Shown here: one piece after another, positions 17,990-26,243 of the stretch | Position numbering within the stretch: the stretch's first letter is position 1 | Layout of the letters: each line of letters opens with the position of its first letter | Assembly (NCBI RefSeq): GCF_000720135.1 | Contig: NZ_JOIU01000001.1 | Coordinates: 313,391 to 377,390, forward strand | DNA from: Streptomyces sp. NRRL S-1022 | GTDB taxonomy: Bacteria > Actinomycetota > Actinomycetes > Streptomycetales > Streptomycetaceae | DNA: 64,000 bases | Reading direction: 5' to 3' | Made by a program: the position numbers and the translations under genes | Notes under the pieces: model-generated | Told to the model about the DNA's origin: nothing | Database searches by the model: none | What the model saw: the letters and a program-made list of their open reading frames with translations, nothing else

Positions 17990-19192
17990 ATGTCCTCCCC
18001 TCGACCTCGGCCGCCGGCCCTCCTGCGCGGTGCGGTCACACTGCTGTGGTCAGCCCTGCTCCTTCTCGCGGTGGCCGCCGCAGGACTCGACTTGCGGTGG
18101 GGAACCTTCCACCAGCCGGTCACCGGTCTACTGCTGGGGCTGTCGGCGATGACGACGGCAGTCGTCCTGCTCGCACTGCCCTTCATCACGTTGTGTGGCG
18201 CCGGTCCCTGGAGCACGGCCTGTGCGGGCCTCTGCGCCGCGGTGGCGTCGCTGGCCTTCACCACGGCGGTGCACCTGCGCGCGGACCACGGCGCGTCCTC
18301 GGCGTACGGCGCCTTCGAGCCTGTCGCGCTGCTGATCGTGCTGGCGTTCACGGCCCGGCGCGGGGCAGCCGCCCCCGCGGCGGTGGGGACGGTGGCGTTG
18401 ATCGCCGCCGTCGTTTCGCGCCCCCTCGCGGTGGAGGTCCGCGAGGGCAGCGTCATCGTCGCTTTCATCCTGACGCTGATCGCCGTGGCTGTCGCGGGCG
18501 CCGCCGTGACCGCCCGACTCGTCGCGGCCGACCGGCGGCAACGGGAGTACCGCATCCGCCTCGAACAACGCATGCGACTGGCCAGGGACCTCCACGATTA
18601 CGTCGCCCATCACGTGACGGGCATGGTGGTCCAGGCCCAGGGCGCCGGGGCCATCGCCGACAAGCGGCCCGACCTCGTGCCGGCCGCTCTGCGGCGCATC
18701 GAGGACACCGGCGCGGAAGCGATCGTGTCCCTGCGCCGCATGGTCGGCGCGCTCAGGGCAGACGATCCGGGTGCCCCGGTCACCCCGCCCGGCGGCATGA
18801 CCGCCGTACGCGCACTGGTAGCGGGCTTCGGCCTCGTCGGTGTGTCCGTGCGACTTGTCGAGGACGGACCCACTGAGCAGCTTCCGATGGACGTGGCAGC
18901 CATCGTCCACCGCGTGGTGATGGAAGCCCTGACCAACATCCGCAAGCACGCTCCCGCCTGCCGCACGGTGGCCGTGCGGGTGCAGGCCGAACAGCGGCAC
19001 GTCACCGTCTCGGTCGACAACGACGGAGCGGCCGGGCCCACGGCCCCGCCCGGCTACGGCCTCACGGGCCTGAAGGAGAGGGTGACCAGTGCGGGGGGCA
19101 GCCTGCGAACCGGTGCCGGGGGCGACGGCACCTGGCAGGTCCACGCACGCCTGCCACTGTCCCTCCCGTTTCATCGGGCGGACGCCGCGTGA
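17990..19192 (+). CDS. Sensor histidine kinase, NarL-type partner
   Basis: 400 residues from the ATG at 17990. The frame is open further upstream (from 17819), but that part overlaps the VanZ start. There is no good ribosome site, so a leaderless or different start is possible. About five N-terminal hydrophobic segments fill residues 13-180. A HisKA_3 dimerisation region follows with RMRLARDLHDYVAHHVTGMV (phospho-acceptor His202), then an HATPase_c domain (HRVVMEALTNIRKHAP N-box; GYGLTGLKERV G-box). It overlaps the response regulator by GTGA. The signal is unknown. Confidence 0.88.
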   Translation: MSSPRPRPPALLRGAVTLLWSALLLLAVAAAGLDLRWGTFHQPVTGLLLGLSAMTTAVVLLALPFITLCGAGPWSTACAGLCAAVASLAFTTAVHLRADHGASSAYGAFEPVALLIVLAFTARRGAAAPAAVGTVALIAAVVSRPLAVEVREGSVIVAFILTLIAVAVAGAAVTARLVAADRRQREYRIRLEQRMRLARDLHDYVAHHVTGMVVQAQGAGAIADKRPDLVPAALRRIEDTGAEAIVSLRRMVGALRADDPGAPVTPPGGMTAVRALVAGFGLVGVSVRLVEDGPTEQLPMDVAAIVHRVVMEALTNIRKHAPACRTVAVRVQAEQRHVTVSVDNDGAAGPTAPPGYGLTGLKERVTSAGGSLRTGAGGDGTWQVHARLPLSLPFHRADAA

Positions 19193-19839
19193 TCCGGACC
19201 ATGATCGTGGACGACCAGGCCATTGTCCGCACGGGCATGGCCATGATCCTGTCCGTGGAGGATGACATCACCGTCGTCGCCGAGGCCGAGGACGGCGTGC
19301 AGGCCGTCGCCCTGGCCGCACGCCACCGTCCCGACGTCGTCCTCATGGACATCCGCATGCCCCGCCTCGACGGGCTCGACGCCCTGCGGGCCCTGGCCCG
19401 GCCCGGTGCGCTTGACGTGCCGAGGGTCGTCATGGTGACGACGTTTGATGACGACGAGTACGTCACCCGCGCCCTCCAGTCCGGCGCCTGCGGCTTCGTC
19501 CTCAAGGACGCCGGCCCCCGTCTCCTGGTCGAGGCGGTACGTGCGGCGGCGGTCGGTGACTCGCTCATCAGCCCCGCCATCACCGTCCGTCTGCTGGAAC
19601 GGATGATGCGGACGCCCCCTCCGCAAGGCGCGGAAACATATCTCTCGCCGCGCGAGTTCGATGTGGTCCGCCTGGTGGCCCAGGGGCTGACCAATGCCGA
19701 GATCGCCGAGGCCCTTAACATCACCGTAGGTACTGTGAAGACGCACCTGACCAACATCCAGGCCAAGCTTTCGGCTCGCAACCGTGTGGAGGTCGCCGTG
19801 TGGGCGTGGCGGAACGGCTACGCCCACCATGAGACGTGA
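19189..19839 (+). CDS. NarL/LuxR-type response regulator
   Basis: 216 residues from the GTG at 19189, overlapping the kinase stop. The receiver has DD at residues 8-9, phospho-acceptor Asp54 in VLMDIRMPRLDG, Thr in VVMVTTFDDDEY and Lys in FVLKDAG. The C-terminal LuxR HTH runs LSPREFDVVRLVAQGLTN...VGTVKTHLTNIQAKL. It forms a two-component system with the preceding kinase. The divergent VanZ gene is the nearest candidate target. Confidence 0.92.
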   Translation: MIRTMIVDDQAIVRTGMAMILSVEDDITVVAEAEDGVQAVALAARHRPDVVLMDIRMPRLDGLDALRALARPGALDVPRVVMVTTFDDDEYVTRALQSGACGFVLKDAGPRLLVEAVRAAAVGDSLISPAITVRLLERMMRTPPPQGAETYLSPREFDVVRLVAQGLTNAEIAEALNITVGTVKTHLTNIQAKLSARNRVEVAVWAWRNGYAHHET

Positions 19840-20089
19840 AGGCGTCGGCGCGGCGACCGTGTGCCTTCCCGGACCAGCGAATCACCGTGCCACGGGATTG
19901 GATCACGTGCCCGCACCGCTGCGAGGACACTTCGGCGGTGCCCAGACCCTCGAGCAGGTCCGGTGGTCCTGAAATGTGTACGTGACAACCGACTCCGGAA
20001 GCCGGGCGAACCGCCTGCGGATCGCGGAACAAGACATTCGTGGGACGGTCCGAGGAAGTGGGCTGAACCATTCCGGGACTGGTGGAGAC

Positions 20090-20205
20090 TCCGAATTGCG
20101 CACTGTGACCTGGGGTTTCTTATCGGTCAGGTGGTAGTTGGCTTCGAATACTGCGGGTGGGACGTGGCCGGTCCCACCGTGCGGGCGGTGGACGGCAGCC
20201 CGCCG
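20090..20205 (-). pseudogene. IS3-family transposase C-terminal remnant
   Basis: On the minus strand a short stretch reads HRPHGGTGHVPPAVFEANYH. This is the pattern that closes IS3-family OrfB proteins (RPHG.LG.VPPAEFEA.Y). Nothing upstream encodes the integrase core. A small relic. Confidence 0.4.
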
Positions 20206-20929
20206 CAGCCATTACCGACGACGCTCCGGCGGCGGACCGACCGTAGACCAGGCCACCCCTACAGTCGGGGTCATGCCGATGCCCACGAGGGCGTACGGGA
20301 GCCCGGGGGGCACCTGATATCGCGTGCGTGCGTTCTGGGGGCCCCAGCGGGGGCCGGATCCGGCAGAGCTGGGTCCGTTCAGCGTGCTGGTCGAGCGTGC
20401 GCCCGCTCACGGCCTTTCCTGCTCGTGGTGTCGCTGACCGGCGGAAACCGCAACGTCGCGGGACCTCGCCGGGTCTCAGCCTGGCCGTGGGCCGCGGAGG
20501 CAGGGCCCGGACCGGTGATCGCCGCGCGACGGACGCGGACTGCTCGGGCGCTCGCCCACCGGCGCAGCGCTGCCAGGGGCTCTTCGGCACCCCGCCGGCC
20601 GAGTACGAGGAAGTGATCGACGCCTTGAACGCTGTGCCTCGTCTGGACCGCCAGCAGGTGCGGCTGTTGCCGGCGAACGCAGCTGTACCGCTTGAGTACG
20701 AGCGCAATGGGCTCGAGAATGTGCGCGGTGCAAGACAGGCACGGGCCGAGCGGCAACGCGCCTACGAGGCCGCACGGCACGACCTGATAGCCGCCGCCCG
20801 GCACGTGCTGAACATGAACGAACCGGAAGGCGGCCAAGCGCATTCCCGGCCCGGTCTGACGAGTTGGTGCGTGATAGCGGGTGAGGCGTCGTGCCTGGCC
20901 GGTGGCATGATCCGTCTGTGGCGATCATG
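20206..20929. other. No clear gene; one unrecognised frame at 20328-20948 (+)
   Basis: A plus-strand frame from 20328 to 20948 has a gene-like second half from about residue 84 (GLFGTPPAEYEEVIDALNA, then RARAERQRAYEAARHDLIAAA-like helices). Its first half looks like noise and no domain is recognised. It may be the end of a lost gene. The adjoining 19840-20089 shows nothing. Confidence 0.35.
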
Positions 20930-21480
20930 GTCAATCGAACGGTGCTGACACAGCGGCTGCTCACGGGGATCTCTCGGCTTCATCTCGGCTGCCTGGTCGA
21001 GGAGTTGGCCGTGTCGTGGCAGGCCGGGGTCGAGGGTCGTCGCCATGCTGCACGAGGTGGAGCCAGGAAGTGGGCCGCGGGAGCCGGCGCCCGCCACCAG
21101 CTGGTCTTCGTCGACCGGCTGGTGGCCGCACTGATCCACCTGCGGCACGACCCTGCCGCACTCCGTGCTGGGGCTGCTGTTCGGCGTCGACCGCTCCACC
21201 ATCACCCGTGCGATCGCAGAGATACGTCCGCTCCTGGCCGAGCGGGGGTGCGCGGTCCCCGACCGCCCCGGCCTGCGGTTACGGACACTGGCGGACGTGT
21301 TCGCCTACGCCCGGGCCGAGGGCATCGAGCTGTGGTTGGACGCCACCAGGATGCAGGTCCGCCGGCCCCCGGCCGGCTGCGGCGGCCGCCGCGCGTTCGT
21401 CTCGGGCAAGAAGAAGCAGAACACCATGAGGGCCACCGTCATCGCTGACTGGCGTGGTCGCACGTTATGGACCGACGCCC
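20930..21480 (+). pseudogene. IS5-group transposase, frameshifted and truncated
   Basis: The first frame gives RLLTGISRLHLGCLVEELA ... HQLVFVDRLVAALIHLRHD. Near 21155-21165 the match moves to another frame (LGLLFGVDRSTITRAIAEIR, PDRPGLRLRTLADVFAYARA, then ELWLDATRMQVRRP). The first DDE Asp is present (LDAT), but similarity stops after WTDALRPG. It is a clear paralogue of the fragment at 30151-30605. The helix-turn-helix plus DDE start is typical of IS5-group elements in Streptomyces. Confidence 0.7.
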
Positions 21481-22073
21481 TGCGGCCTGGCCGTATGCGC
21501 GCAAGACTCTGGCCGCCGTACTCGACCGTCTTGCCGGAGAGGGTGCGGAGGAGCTGCGTGAAGGCGGGCCACACCCCGGCTTCCATCACGGCGTGTTCGC
21601 GGCCGGACGTTCTTGCTCGGCCCGCCGTTCCTGTGCTTGCAGCAGGGCCTCTTGCAGACACCGTTCGGCGGCAGCGGCATGCGCGGCAGCAGTCCGGCGG
21701 GCCTGCCCGGCGGCCCTGGCACGCGCGGCGGCAACGGCATCCGCCTGGCAGCCGACCGTGGGCGGCCGCCAGTTCCGCGTACGCGGGGACCCTCCACCAC
21801 ATCGTGCCGCCCGGCCCAGTATGGGGGTGCACACGCCCCTGGAGGATCCACCGCACCGCACCGCACCGCATCGCCGAGCGGGCAGGTGATGTGGGTCCAG
21901 CCCGCCTTCGCTGTCAGCGTGCGCGGGGCCCAGGTGTAGCGCGCCAGGCCGTGCCGCACCCTCCAGCCGGCCCTGACGGCCGCTTCACCACCCGCCTGTG
22001 ACCGGGGACGCCATCGCCCGGAGCGGTGCGGCGCGAGCGTGACCGGGGTGCCCCCGGCGGCCGTTGGAATTGT
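21481..22073. other. No recognised gene; unassigned coding-like scraps
   Basis: A 513-residue minus-strand frame spans 21465-23006 but runs antisense to clear transposase coding, so I do not accept it as a gene. Shorter minus-strand stretches (MWWRVPAYAELAAAHG, then an Ala/Arg helix in another frame, around 21610-21810) look like a decayed small gene of unknown type. Confidence 0.35.
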
Positions 22074-22470
22074 GTGACGAAAACCGATGAACGCGCCGAG
22101 GACACCTGCCCGCTTGTCTGTCAGTGCCGTCTGCCGCTGTCCACGCGCACCGTCAACCACCTCGCTGGTCTGCTGCGCCGCCACCTCAAGGCAATACGGT
22201 CCCGGTGGCGGATCATGCCGCCCGGCCGGATCGCGGTGATAGTCCTGGCGGTGCTGCGGCACGATCAGTGCCTGGCCGAGATGGCCGGCGGAAACAACGT
22301 GTCCGAATCCACCGTCCGCCGCTGGCGTGACGAGGTGGTTGCCCTGCTCGCAGCCCGGGCACCGCGCCTGGACCGGGCCCTGAGGAAAGTCGCCAAGAGA
22401 GGCGGGGAGGTGGTCCTGATCGACGGCACACTCATACCCACCCAGCGCCGCACCGGCATGGCCAACCGGC
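22074..22470 (+). pseudogene. IS5-group transposase N-terminal fragment
   Basis: From the GTG at 22074: STRTVNHLAGLLRRHLKAI, RSRWRIMPPGRIAVIVLAVL, then NNVSESTVRRWRDEVVALLA and GGEVVLIDGTLIPTQR. The last block holds the first catalytic Asp (LIDGT). The frame then changes abruptly into a P-loop ATPase fragment, with no KHRRHG-type motif or later DDE residues. It differs from the intact transposase at 52759-53523. Confidence 0.65.
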
Positions 22471-22620
22471 GGAACTCGCCGTCTTCCGTGCCGTTCTGGC
22501 CGGGCACGCGGGTGCCCCCGCAGTGCTCTTCGTCCATGGGCCCGGGGGGGGGATCGGCAAGTCGACGCTGCTGCGCCGTTTCGCGGCCGAGGCAAACGCG
22601 GCCGGCCGGCCGGCCGGCGG
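22465..22620 (+). pseudogene. P-loop ATPase fragment
   Basis: In one frame: AELAVFRAVLAGHAGAPAVL, then FVHGPGGGIGKSTLLRRFAAEA. This is the Walker A region of a Streptomyces AAA/LuxR-like ATPase, with an extra Gly (GPGGGIGKST against the usual GPGGIGKST) from a nine-G run. It is bounded by a transposase fragment on the left and the 56-bp repeat on the right, so it is a ~150-bp sliver of a foreign gene. Confidence 0.55.
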
Positions 22621-22674
22621 GCGCGGCTTCGGCTCGGCGGCCGGGACGGCGGGGGAGGTGTTAGCGAGCGCGAG
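22619..22674. repeat. 56-bp dispersed repeat, copy 2
   Basis: 53 of 56 bases match 7716-7771. Here it follows the P-loop fragment instead of a transposase N-terminus, so only the repeat itself is shared. Confidence 0.75.
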
Positions 22675-22771
22675 GGCGCGGCAGGCTCGCTTCGTGCTGG
22701 TGGTCGGTCGGGGATGAGGCGGGGGACGTTTCTCACGAGCCGCTGCCCTCGGTCCGGCCTGCGGCGATCGC

Positions 22772-23086
22772 TCAGCCAGCCGCTTGGCTGCCGTCTCTCT
22801 CCGGCGGTGGGCCCAAGGTAGGCATGCCGAGGTCGGTCGGTGCTGGTGCCGTGCGGCAGGCAGATGTCCGGCGTCGGTGAAGTACGACGAGGACTCCGAG
22901 CCCGGCTGCCACGGCCAGGACCGCTAGGGCGGGTCTCCATAGCGCGCCGATCGCGGAGGTGACGCCGATTCCGCCGAGGACGGCCAGGAGTGGCCCCGCG
23001 CAGCACACCGCGCAGGCGGCGATCGCGGCCGCGCCGGCGCCGAGCGTGCCCCAGGGCCGGGACGGACGGACAGAGGAGGCGGTCAT
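22772..23086 (-). CDS. MerT-like small membrane protein
   Basis: 104 residues with two predicted membrane helices. The first contains AACAVCCAGPLLAVLGGIG, with the vicinal Cys-Cys characteristic of mercuric transport proteins (MerT/MerP-like). The second is WRPALAVLAVAAGLGVLVVL, and a Pro-rich tail follows. The start at 23086 overlaps the stop of the upstream MerR gene (ATGA), so both should be made from one transcript. A role in mercury or other soft-metal uptake is inferred. No mercuric reductase (MerA) or lyase is present, so this is either a stripped mer operon or a different metal system. Confidence 0.7.
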   Translation of the reverse strand: MTASSVRPSRPWGTLGAGAAAIAACAVCCAGPLLAVLGGIGVTSAIGALWRPALAVLAVAAGLGVLVVLHRRRTSACRTAPAPTDLGMPTLGPPPERDGSQAAG

Positions 23087-23859
23087 GCGGGTGCTCCGAA
23101 GAGGTCGTCCAGTATGCCGGCGGCGGACTCGGGGGCCCGCACGTCCAGCTGGAGAGCGGTCGGGGTCAGGTGCAGGGTGAAGTCGAAGAACGCGCAGCAG
23201 CTCTGTTCCGCCGCAGCCAGCTTCGCGAGGTCACCGGCCAGCTCAGCGTCTGCGGGGAAGGACAGTCGAAGGCCGTCGGTGATCTCCTCGTGGCTCGTGG
23301 CCTTGGCGACCAGCTGCTGCCACTGTGCTGTGCGCTCGCCCAGCTCGGCGCCGCCCAGGGCGCAGGCCACCGGGACCTCCCGCCACGGCTCGGTGTCCAT
23401 TGAGAAGGGTGTCGGCGACAGCTCGATGGGCACAGGCTCGGCCGCCAGCGCCGGGCTGGTCGTGGTGCAGCCGCAGTCCGGCCCGCACGCCCCCGTCGGA
23501 GCCGGGCCGGACAGGTCGGCATGGACGCGAGCCAGGTGGGCGGAGAACGCGCGCAGCTCGGCGATCCGGCCGTCGGTCTGCGCGATTCGCCCCCAGATCA
23601 GCGGCAGCATCCGTGCCCGGACCGAAGCGCACACCCCTGCCTCGCGGACGTCCAGGAGCTCGCGGATCTCGTCGAGGGCAAGGCCCAGGAGCTTGGCCGA
23701 TGAGATGAAGGCCAGGCGCTCCACCGCGTCCTCGCCGTACACCCGGTACCCGGAAGGCGTGCGGTCGGCGGGCAGCAGACCGGAGTCCTCGTAGAAGCGC
23801 AGCGTCGTGGCCGGAACGCCGGAGCGCTGGGCCAGCTGCGAGATGCGGTAGCTCGTCAC
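23083..23859 (-). CDS. MerR-family regulator with Cys-rich linker and C-terminal domain
   Basis: 258 residues from the GTG at 23859. The N-terminal winged helix (YRISQLAQRSGVPATTLRFYEDSGLL...GYRVY) and dimerisation helix are standard. They are followed by CASVRARML, then GACGPDCGCTTTSP, a likely metal-binding cluster. The last ~100 residues contain EQSCCAFFDFTLHLT, another Cys pair in a separate small domain. It precedes the MerT-like gene with overlap. The promoter at 23869-23898 has MerR-type spacing and the GTG lies only a few bases past the expected transcription start, so the mRNA is probably leaderless. Confidence 0.82.
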   Translation of the reverse strand: MTSYRISQLAQRSGVPATTLRFYEDSGLLPADRTPSGYRVYGEDAVERLAFISSAKLLGLALDEIRELLDVREAGVCASVRARMLPLIWGRIAQTDGRIAELRAFSAHLARVHADLSGPAPTGACGPDCGCTTTSPALAAEPVPIELSPTPFSMDTEPWREVPVACALGGAELGERTAQWQQLVAKATSHEEITDGLRLSFPADAELAGDLAKLAAAEQSCCAFFDFTLHLTPTALQLDVRAPESAAGILDDLFGAPA

Positions 23860-23868
23860 ACAAGCGAC

Positions 23869-23898
23869 CGTAAACCTTCGACCCGACTCGAAGGTCAA
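23869..23898 (-). promoter_or_regulatory. MerR-type operator/promoter for the MerR-MerT-like pair
   Basis: On the minus strand TTGACC (23893-23898) is followed, after 18 bases, by TTTACG (23869-23874). The spacer holds an inverted repeat, CCTTCG...CGAAGG (23875-23894). A stretched spacer with a dyad between -35 and -10 is the hallmark of MerR-activated promoters. Autoregulation is likely. Confidence 0.65.
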
Positions 23899-24179
23899 GT
23901 CGGAGCAGCCGAAGAGCCTCCGCTCGCGAATGGACCTCCTCAGCACACCTGGCGTGCCCCTCTGCAAGGCCAACTAGCGTGCTCAAGCGCCAACTATCGC
24001 GCTCAGTCTCAACACCCTTGCCCAGAGCACAGCGAGACATCGCCGGCGACGATGGCAAACGGCTGTCCTGCTCCATCTACGTCTGGGCGCAGGTCACCAA
24101 GGGCGAGCAGCGATGCGCCCCTTGTCCACCTGGAGCCCGGAGCGATCCAGGGCGGCACTACCTCACACGCGGATGCAGT

Positions 24180-24850
24180 ACAGGCTACGCAGCCCTCAAG
24201 CGACGGCCGCAGCAACTTTGCCCTGCGCAGGGTCAGATCGGCCTCGAACTCGTAGGCAAGGCCCTTGTCTGCGGTCAGCAGCAGGCCGGGCCGGTCGGTG
24301 ACCGCGTCCGGATCGCGGTCCGGTATAGCGGTGAGCACCTCGCGCTCGTCCAGCTTCGAGGTTCGCCAGGGCCCACAGGATCGGCATGCCCGTCGGGGTG
24401 CACACCAGGTACAGACGCAGCCCCCGGAAGAACCGTGAGTGGCTGGCGCAGTACCCGTATCCCGCCCAACCGGCCAGGTCCGACCGCTTCACTGTGGGCC
24501 GCGAGCGTCCGCATTCAACCGGGGTGGAGTCGATGATCCAGTGGTTGTCGAACAGGAAGTCGGTGTCCGTTGCGAGGAGCCGTATGGCCCGCTTGGCCGG
24601 CGGAAGCGCGGCTCGCAGCCGCTTGTTCCAGCCCGGCTGCTTCGGGACGTAACGGAACAGCCCTCCCAGGCGGGAGCGGACGAACCGTAGCCACCTGGAC
24701 TCCGAGGCGAAGCCCAGTATTGCCTGGGCGACGGCCAGGCGGACCAGCTCGGAGTCCGTCAACCGCGGAGGTCGGCCCGGCCATCGGGTGTCTCCGATCT
24801 CGTCGTCGCTTCACGGAGTGCGGTGAGCAGGGTGTCCAGAGCGCTTGTCA
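24180..24850 (-). pseudogene. IS982-family transposase, multiply frameshifted
   Basis: The central frame gives LTDSELVRLAVAQAILGFAS, PGWNKRLRAALPPAKRAI, IDSTPVECGRSRPTVKRSDL and GYGYCASHSRFFRGLRL, classic for Streptomyces IS982 elements, with the first catalytic Asp in IDSTPVE. Near 24345 the match moves to another frame (LTAIPDRDPDAVTDRPGLLL, then TADKGLAYEFEADL). Another shift breaks the N-terminus near 24800. The C-terminal third is missing. Confidence 0.75.
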
Positions 24851-24993
24851 CAGAACGATCTTGGATGCCTTGTTCACGTCTCCGGACGCACCCCATGTGA
24901 CTGAAGTCGGCGGGGTTGAGCGCCTCAGCTGGCGATGCCTGCAGGCGACGACCGGCTGGAAGGCCGCGTGACGCGTCCCACTTCCGTCAGGGT

Positions 24994-25022
24994 TTGACCT
25001 GGAGCGCACTCCAGGTTTTACG
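24994..25022 (+). promoter_or_regulatory. MerR-type operator/promoter
   Basis: TTGACC at 24994-24999 and TTTACG at 25017-25022 are separated by 17 bases holding the dyad CCTGGAG-CGCA-CTCCAGG (24998-25015). The following MerR gene starts at 25031, about where transcription should begin, so the transcript is probably leaderless. The layout copies the promoter at 23869-23898, including the trailing TTTACGGTC, but the operator sequence differs. Confidence 0.65.
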
Positions 25023-25030
25023 GTCTTCTC

Positions 25031-25447
25031 ATGGCCGATGGAAACGCTGCCCGCCGGCGGGAACCCACCCTCACGATCGCCCAGGTCGCCGAGCGGACCG
25101 GGCTCTCGCCCGACACCCTGCGCTACTACGAACGCGCCGGGCTGATTGAACCGGTGGGCCGTACCACCGGCAACCAACGTCGCTACGCGGCCGCCGATCT
25201 GGCCTGGCTGGATTTTCTGCTGCGGCTGCGCGAGACCGGCATGTCCATCAGCGACATGCAGCAGTACGCCCGACTGCGGGCCGCCGGCGACGCCACGATC
25301 GCCGACCGGCTGGCCATGCTCCGCGAGCACCAGGCCGACCTCAACGAGCGCATCCGCAGCCTGCGCCGCAACGCTGCCGCACTGGACAACAAGATCAAGT
25401 ACTACGAGACGCTGCTCGACCAGCAGACAGAAACGGAACAACCATGA
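25031..25447 (+). CDS. MerR-family regulator
   Basis: 138 residues. A TIAQVAERTGLSPDTLRYYE winged-helix start, RAGLIEPVGRTTGNQRRYAA, LAWLDFLLRLRETGMSISDM and a C-terminal coiled-coil (ADLNERIRSLRRNAAALDNK) define the family. No Cys ligands are present, so it is probably of the redox- or organic-signal type rather than a metal sensor. It overlaps the carboxymuconolactone-decarboxylase-like gene by ATGA and should regulate itself and that gene from the dyad promoter just upstream. Confidence 0.88.
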   Translation: MADGNAARRREPTLTIAQVAERTGLSPDTLRYYERAGLIEPVGRTTGNQRRYAAADLAWLDFLLRLRETGMSISDMQQYARLRAAGDATIADRLAMLREHQADLNERIRSLRRNAAALDNKIKYYETLLDQQTETEQP

Positions 25448-25863
25448 GCGCCAACCCCGCTACTGAGACCCGCCAGGACCGCTTCGACCGCGGCATGGAG
25501 ATCCTCACCCGCGTCGACGGCGAAGCCGGGCAGCGCGTCGTCGACGCCCTCGCCGACATCAGCCCCGAGCTCAGCCACCAGGTAGTCGCCTGGGCCTTCG
25601 GCGAGATCTACGACCGGCCCGGCCTGTCGCCGCGCGACCGGCAACTGGTCACCCTCGGCATGCTTACCGCCCTCGGCGGCTGCGAGCCGCAGCTGGAAGT
25701 GCACATCAATGCCGCCCTCAACGTCGGCCTCACCCCCGAAGAGATCGTCGAAGCCCTGCTGCACGCCGCCGTCTATTGCGGCATGCCCAAGGCCCTCAAT
25801 GCCACCTTTGTCGCCAAGAAGGTCCTCGGCGAACGCGACCTCCTCCCGGTCAAGACGCAGTAA
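25444..25863 (+). CDS. Carboxymuconolactone-decarboxylase-family protein
   Basis: 139 residues, typical for a single-domain member. Visible blocks: FDRGMEILTRVDGEAGQRVV, FGEIYDRPGLSPRDRQLVTL, ALGGCEPQLEVHINAALNVG and PEEIVEALLHAAVYCGMPKA. The family includes gamma-carboxymuconolactone decarboxylases and AhpD-like peroxidase partners. There is no C-x-x-C, so an AhpD role is unlikely. Being paired with a MerR gene is common for these proteins, and a stress-linked enzymatic role is inferred. Confidence 0.85.
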   Translation: MSANPATETRQDRFDRGMEILTRVDGEAGQRVVDALADISPELSHQVVAWAFGEIYDRPGLSPRDRQLVTLGMLTALGGCEPQLEVHINAALNVGLTPEEIVEALLHAAVYCGMPKALNATFVAKKVLGERDLLPVKTQ

Positions 25864-25972
25864 CCAGCTCAACCGCATGCGGCCAGGTCGAGGGTCCCGG
25901 CCGCATGCCCCCACGCCGCACGTGATGGCTCACGTCAGTATTCGGAATGACTCGTCCAGGTGCGGGGCGGGG

Positions 25973-26243
25973 TCAGAGGGTGGGGACGGTGCCGCCGTCG
26001 ATGGTGTGCTCGGCGCCCGTGATGGCGGCGGCGCGGTCGGAGACGAGGAAGGCGACCAGCTCGGCCACCTCCTCGGGGCGTGCCGGACGGCCGAGGGGAA
26101 TGCCACCGAGCGAGGCCAGCACCTGGTCCCAGGCCGCAGCCCGGTCGATGCCCTGTGCGTCGGCGATGCGGGCGACGAGGGCCGTGGTGCCCTCCGTCGC
26201 GATCACGCCCGGGGAGACGACGTTGACCCGTACTCTGCCAGCC
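25973..26243 (-). pseudogene. SDR oxidoreductase, C-terminal fragment
   Basis: The frame reads [20 protein letters not shown], then [20 protein letters not shown] and [16 protein letters not shown], the last ~90 residues of a classical short-chain dehydrogenase. The Rossmann nucleotide site and the S-Y-K catalytic residues are missing, because similarity ends near 26243 where strand-biased low-complexity DNA begins. It is unrelated to the intact SDR at 27907. Confidence 0.7.

Noticed and set aside
17251..19839. VanRS-type glycopeptide resistance cluster
   Set aside because: The kinase and regulator are NarL/HisKA_3 type rather than VanS/VanR (OmpR type), and there are no vanHAX genes.
21465..23006. 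513-residue minus-strand frame
   Set aside because: It runs antisense across a clear transposase fragment and the P-loop fragment and has no recognised domain or ribosome site.
22772..23859. Complete mercury-resistance operon
   Set aside because: Only a MerT-like protein and a MerR are present; no MerA or MerB, so full resistance cannot be claimed.
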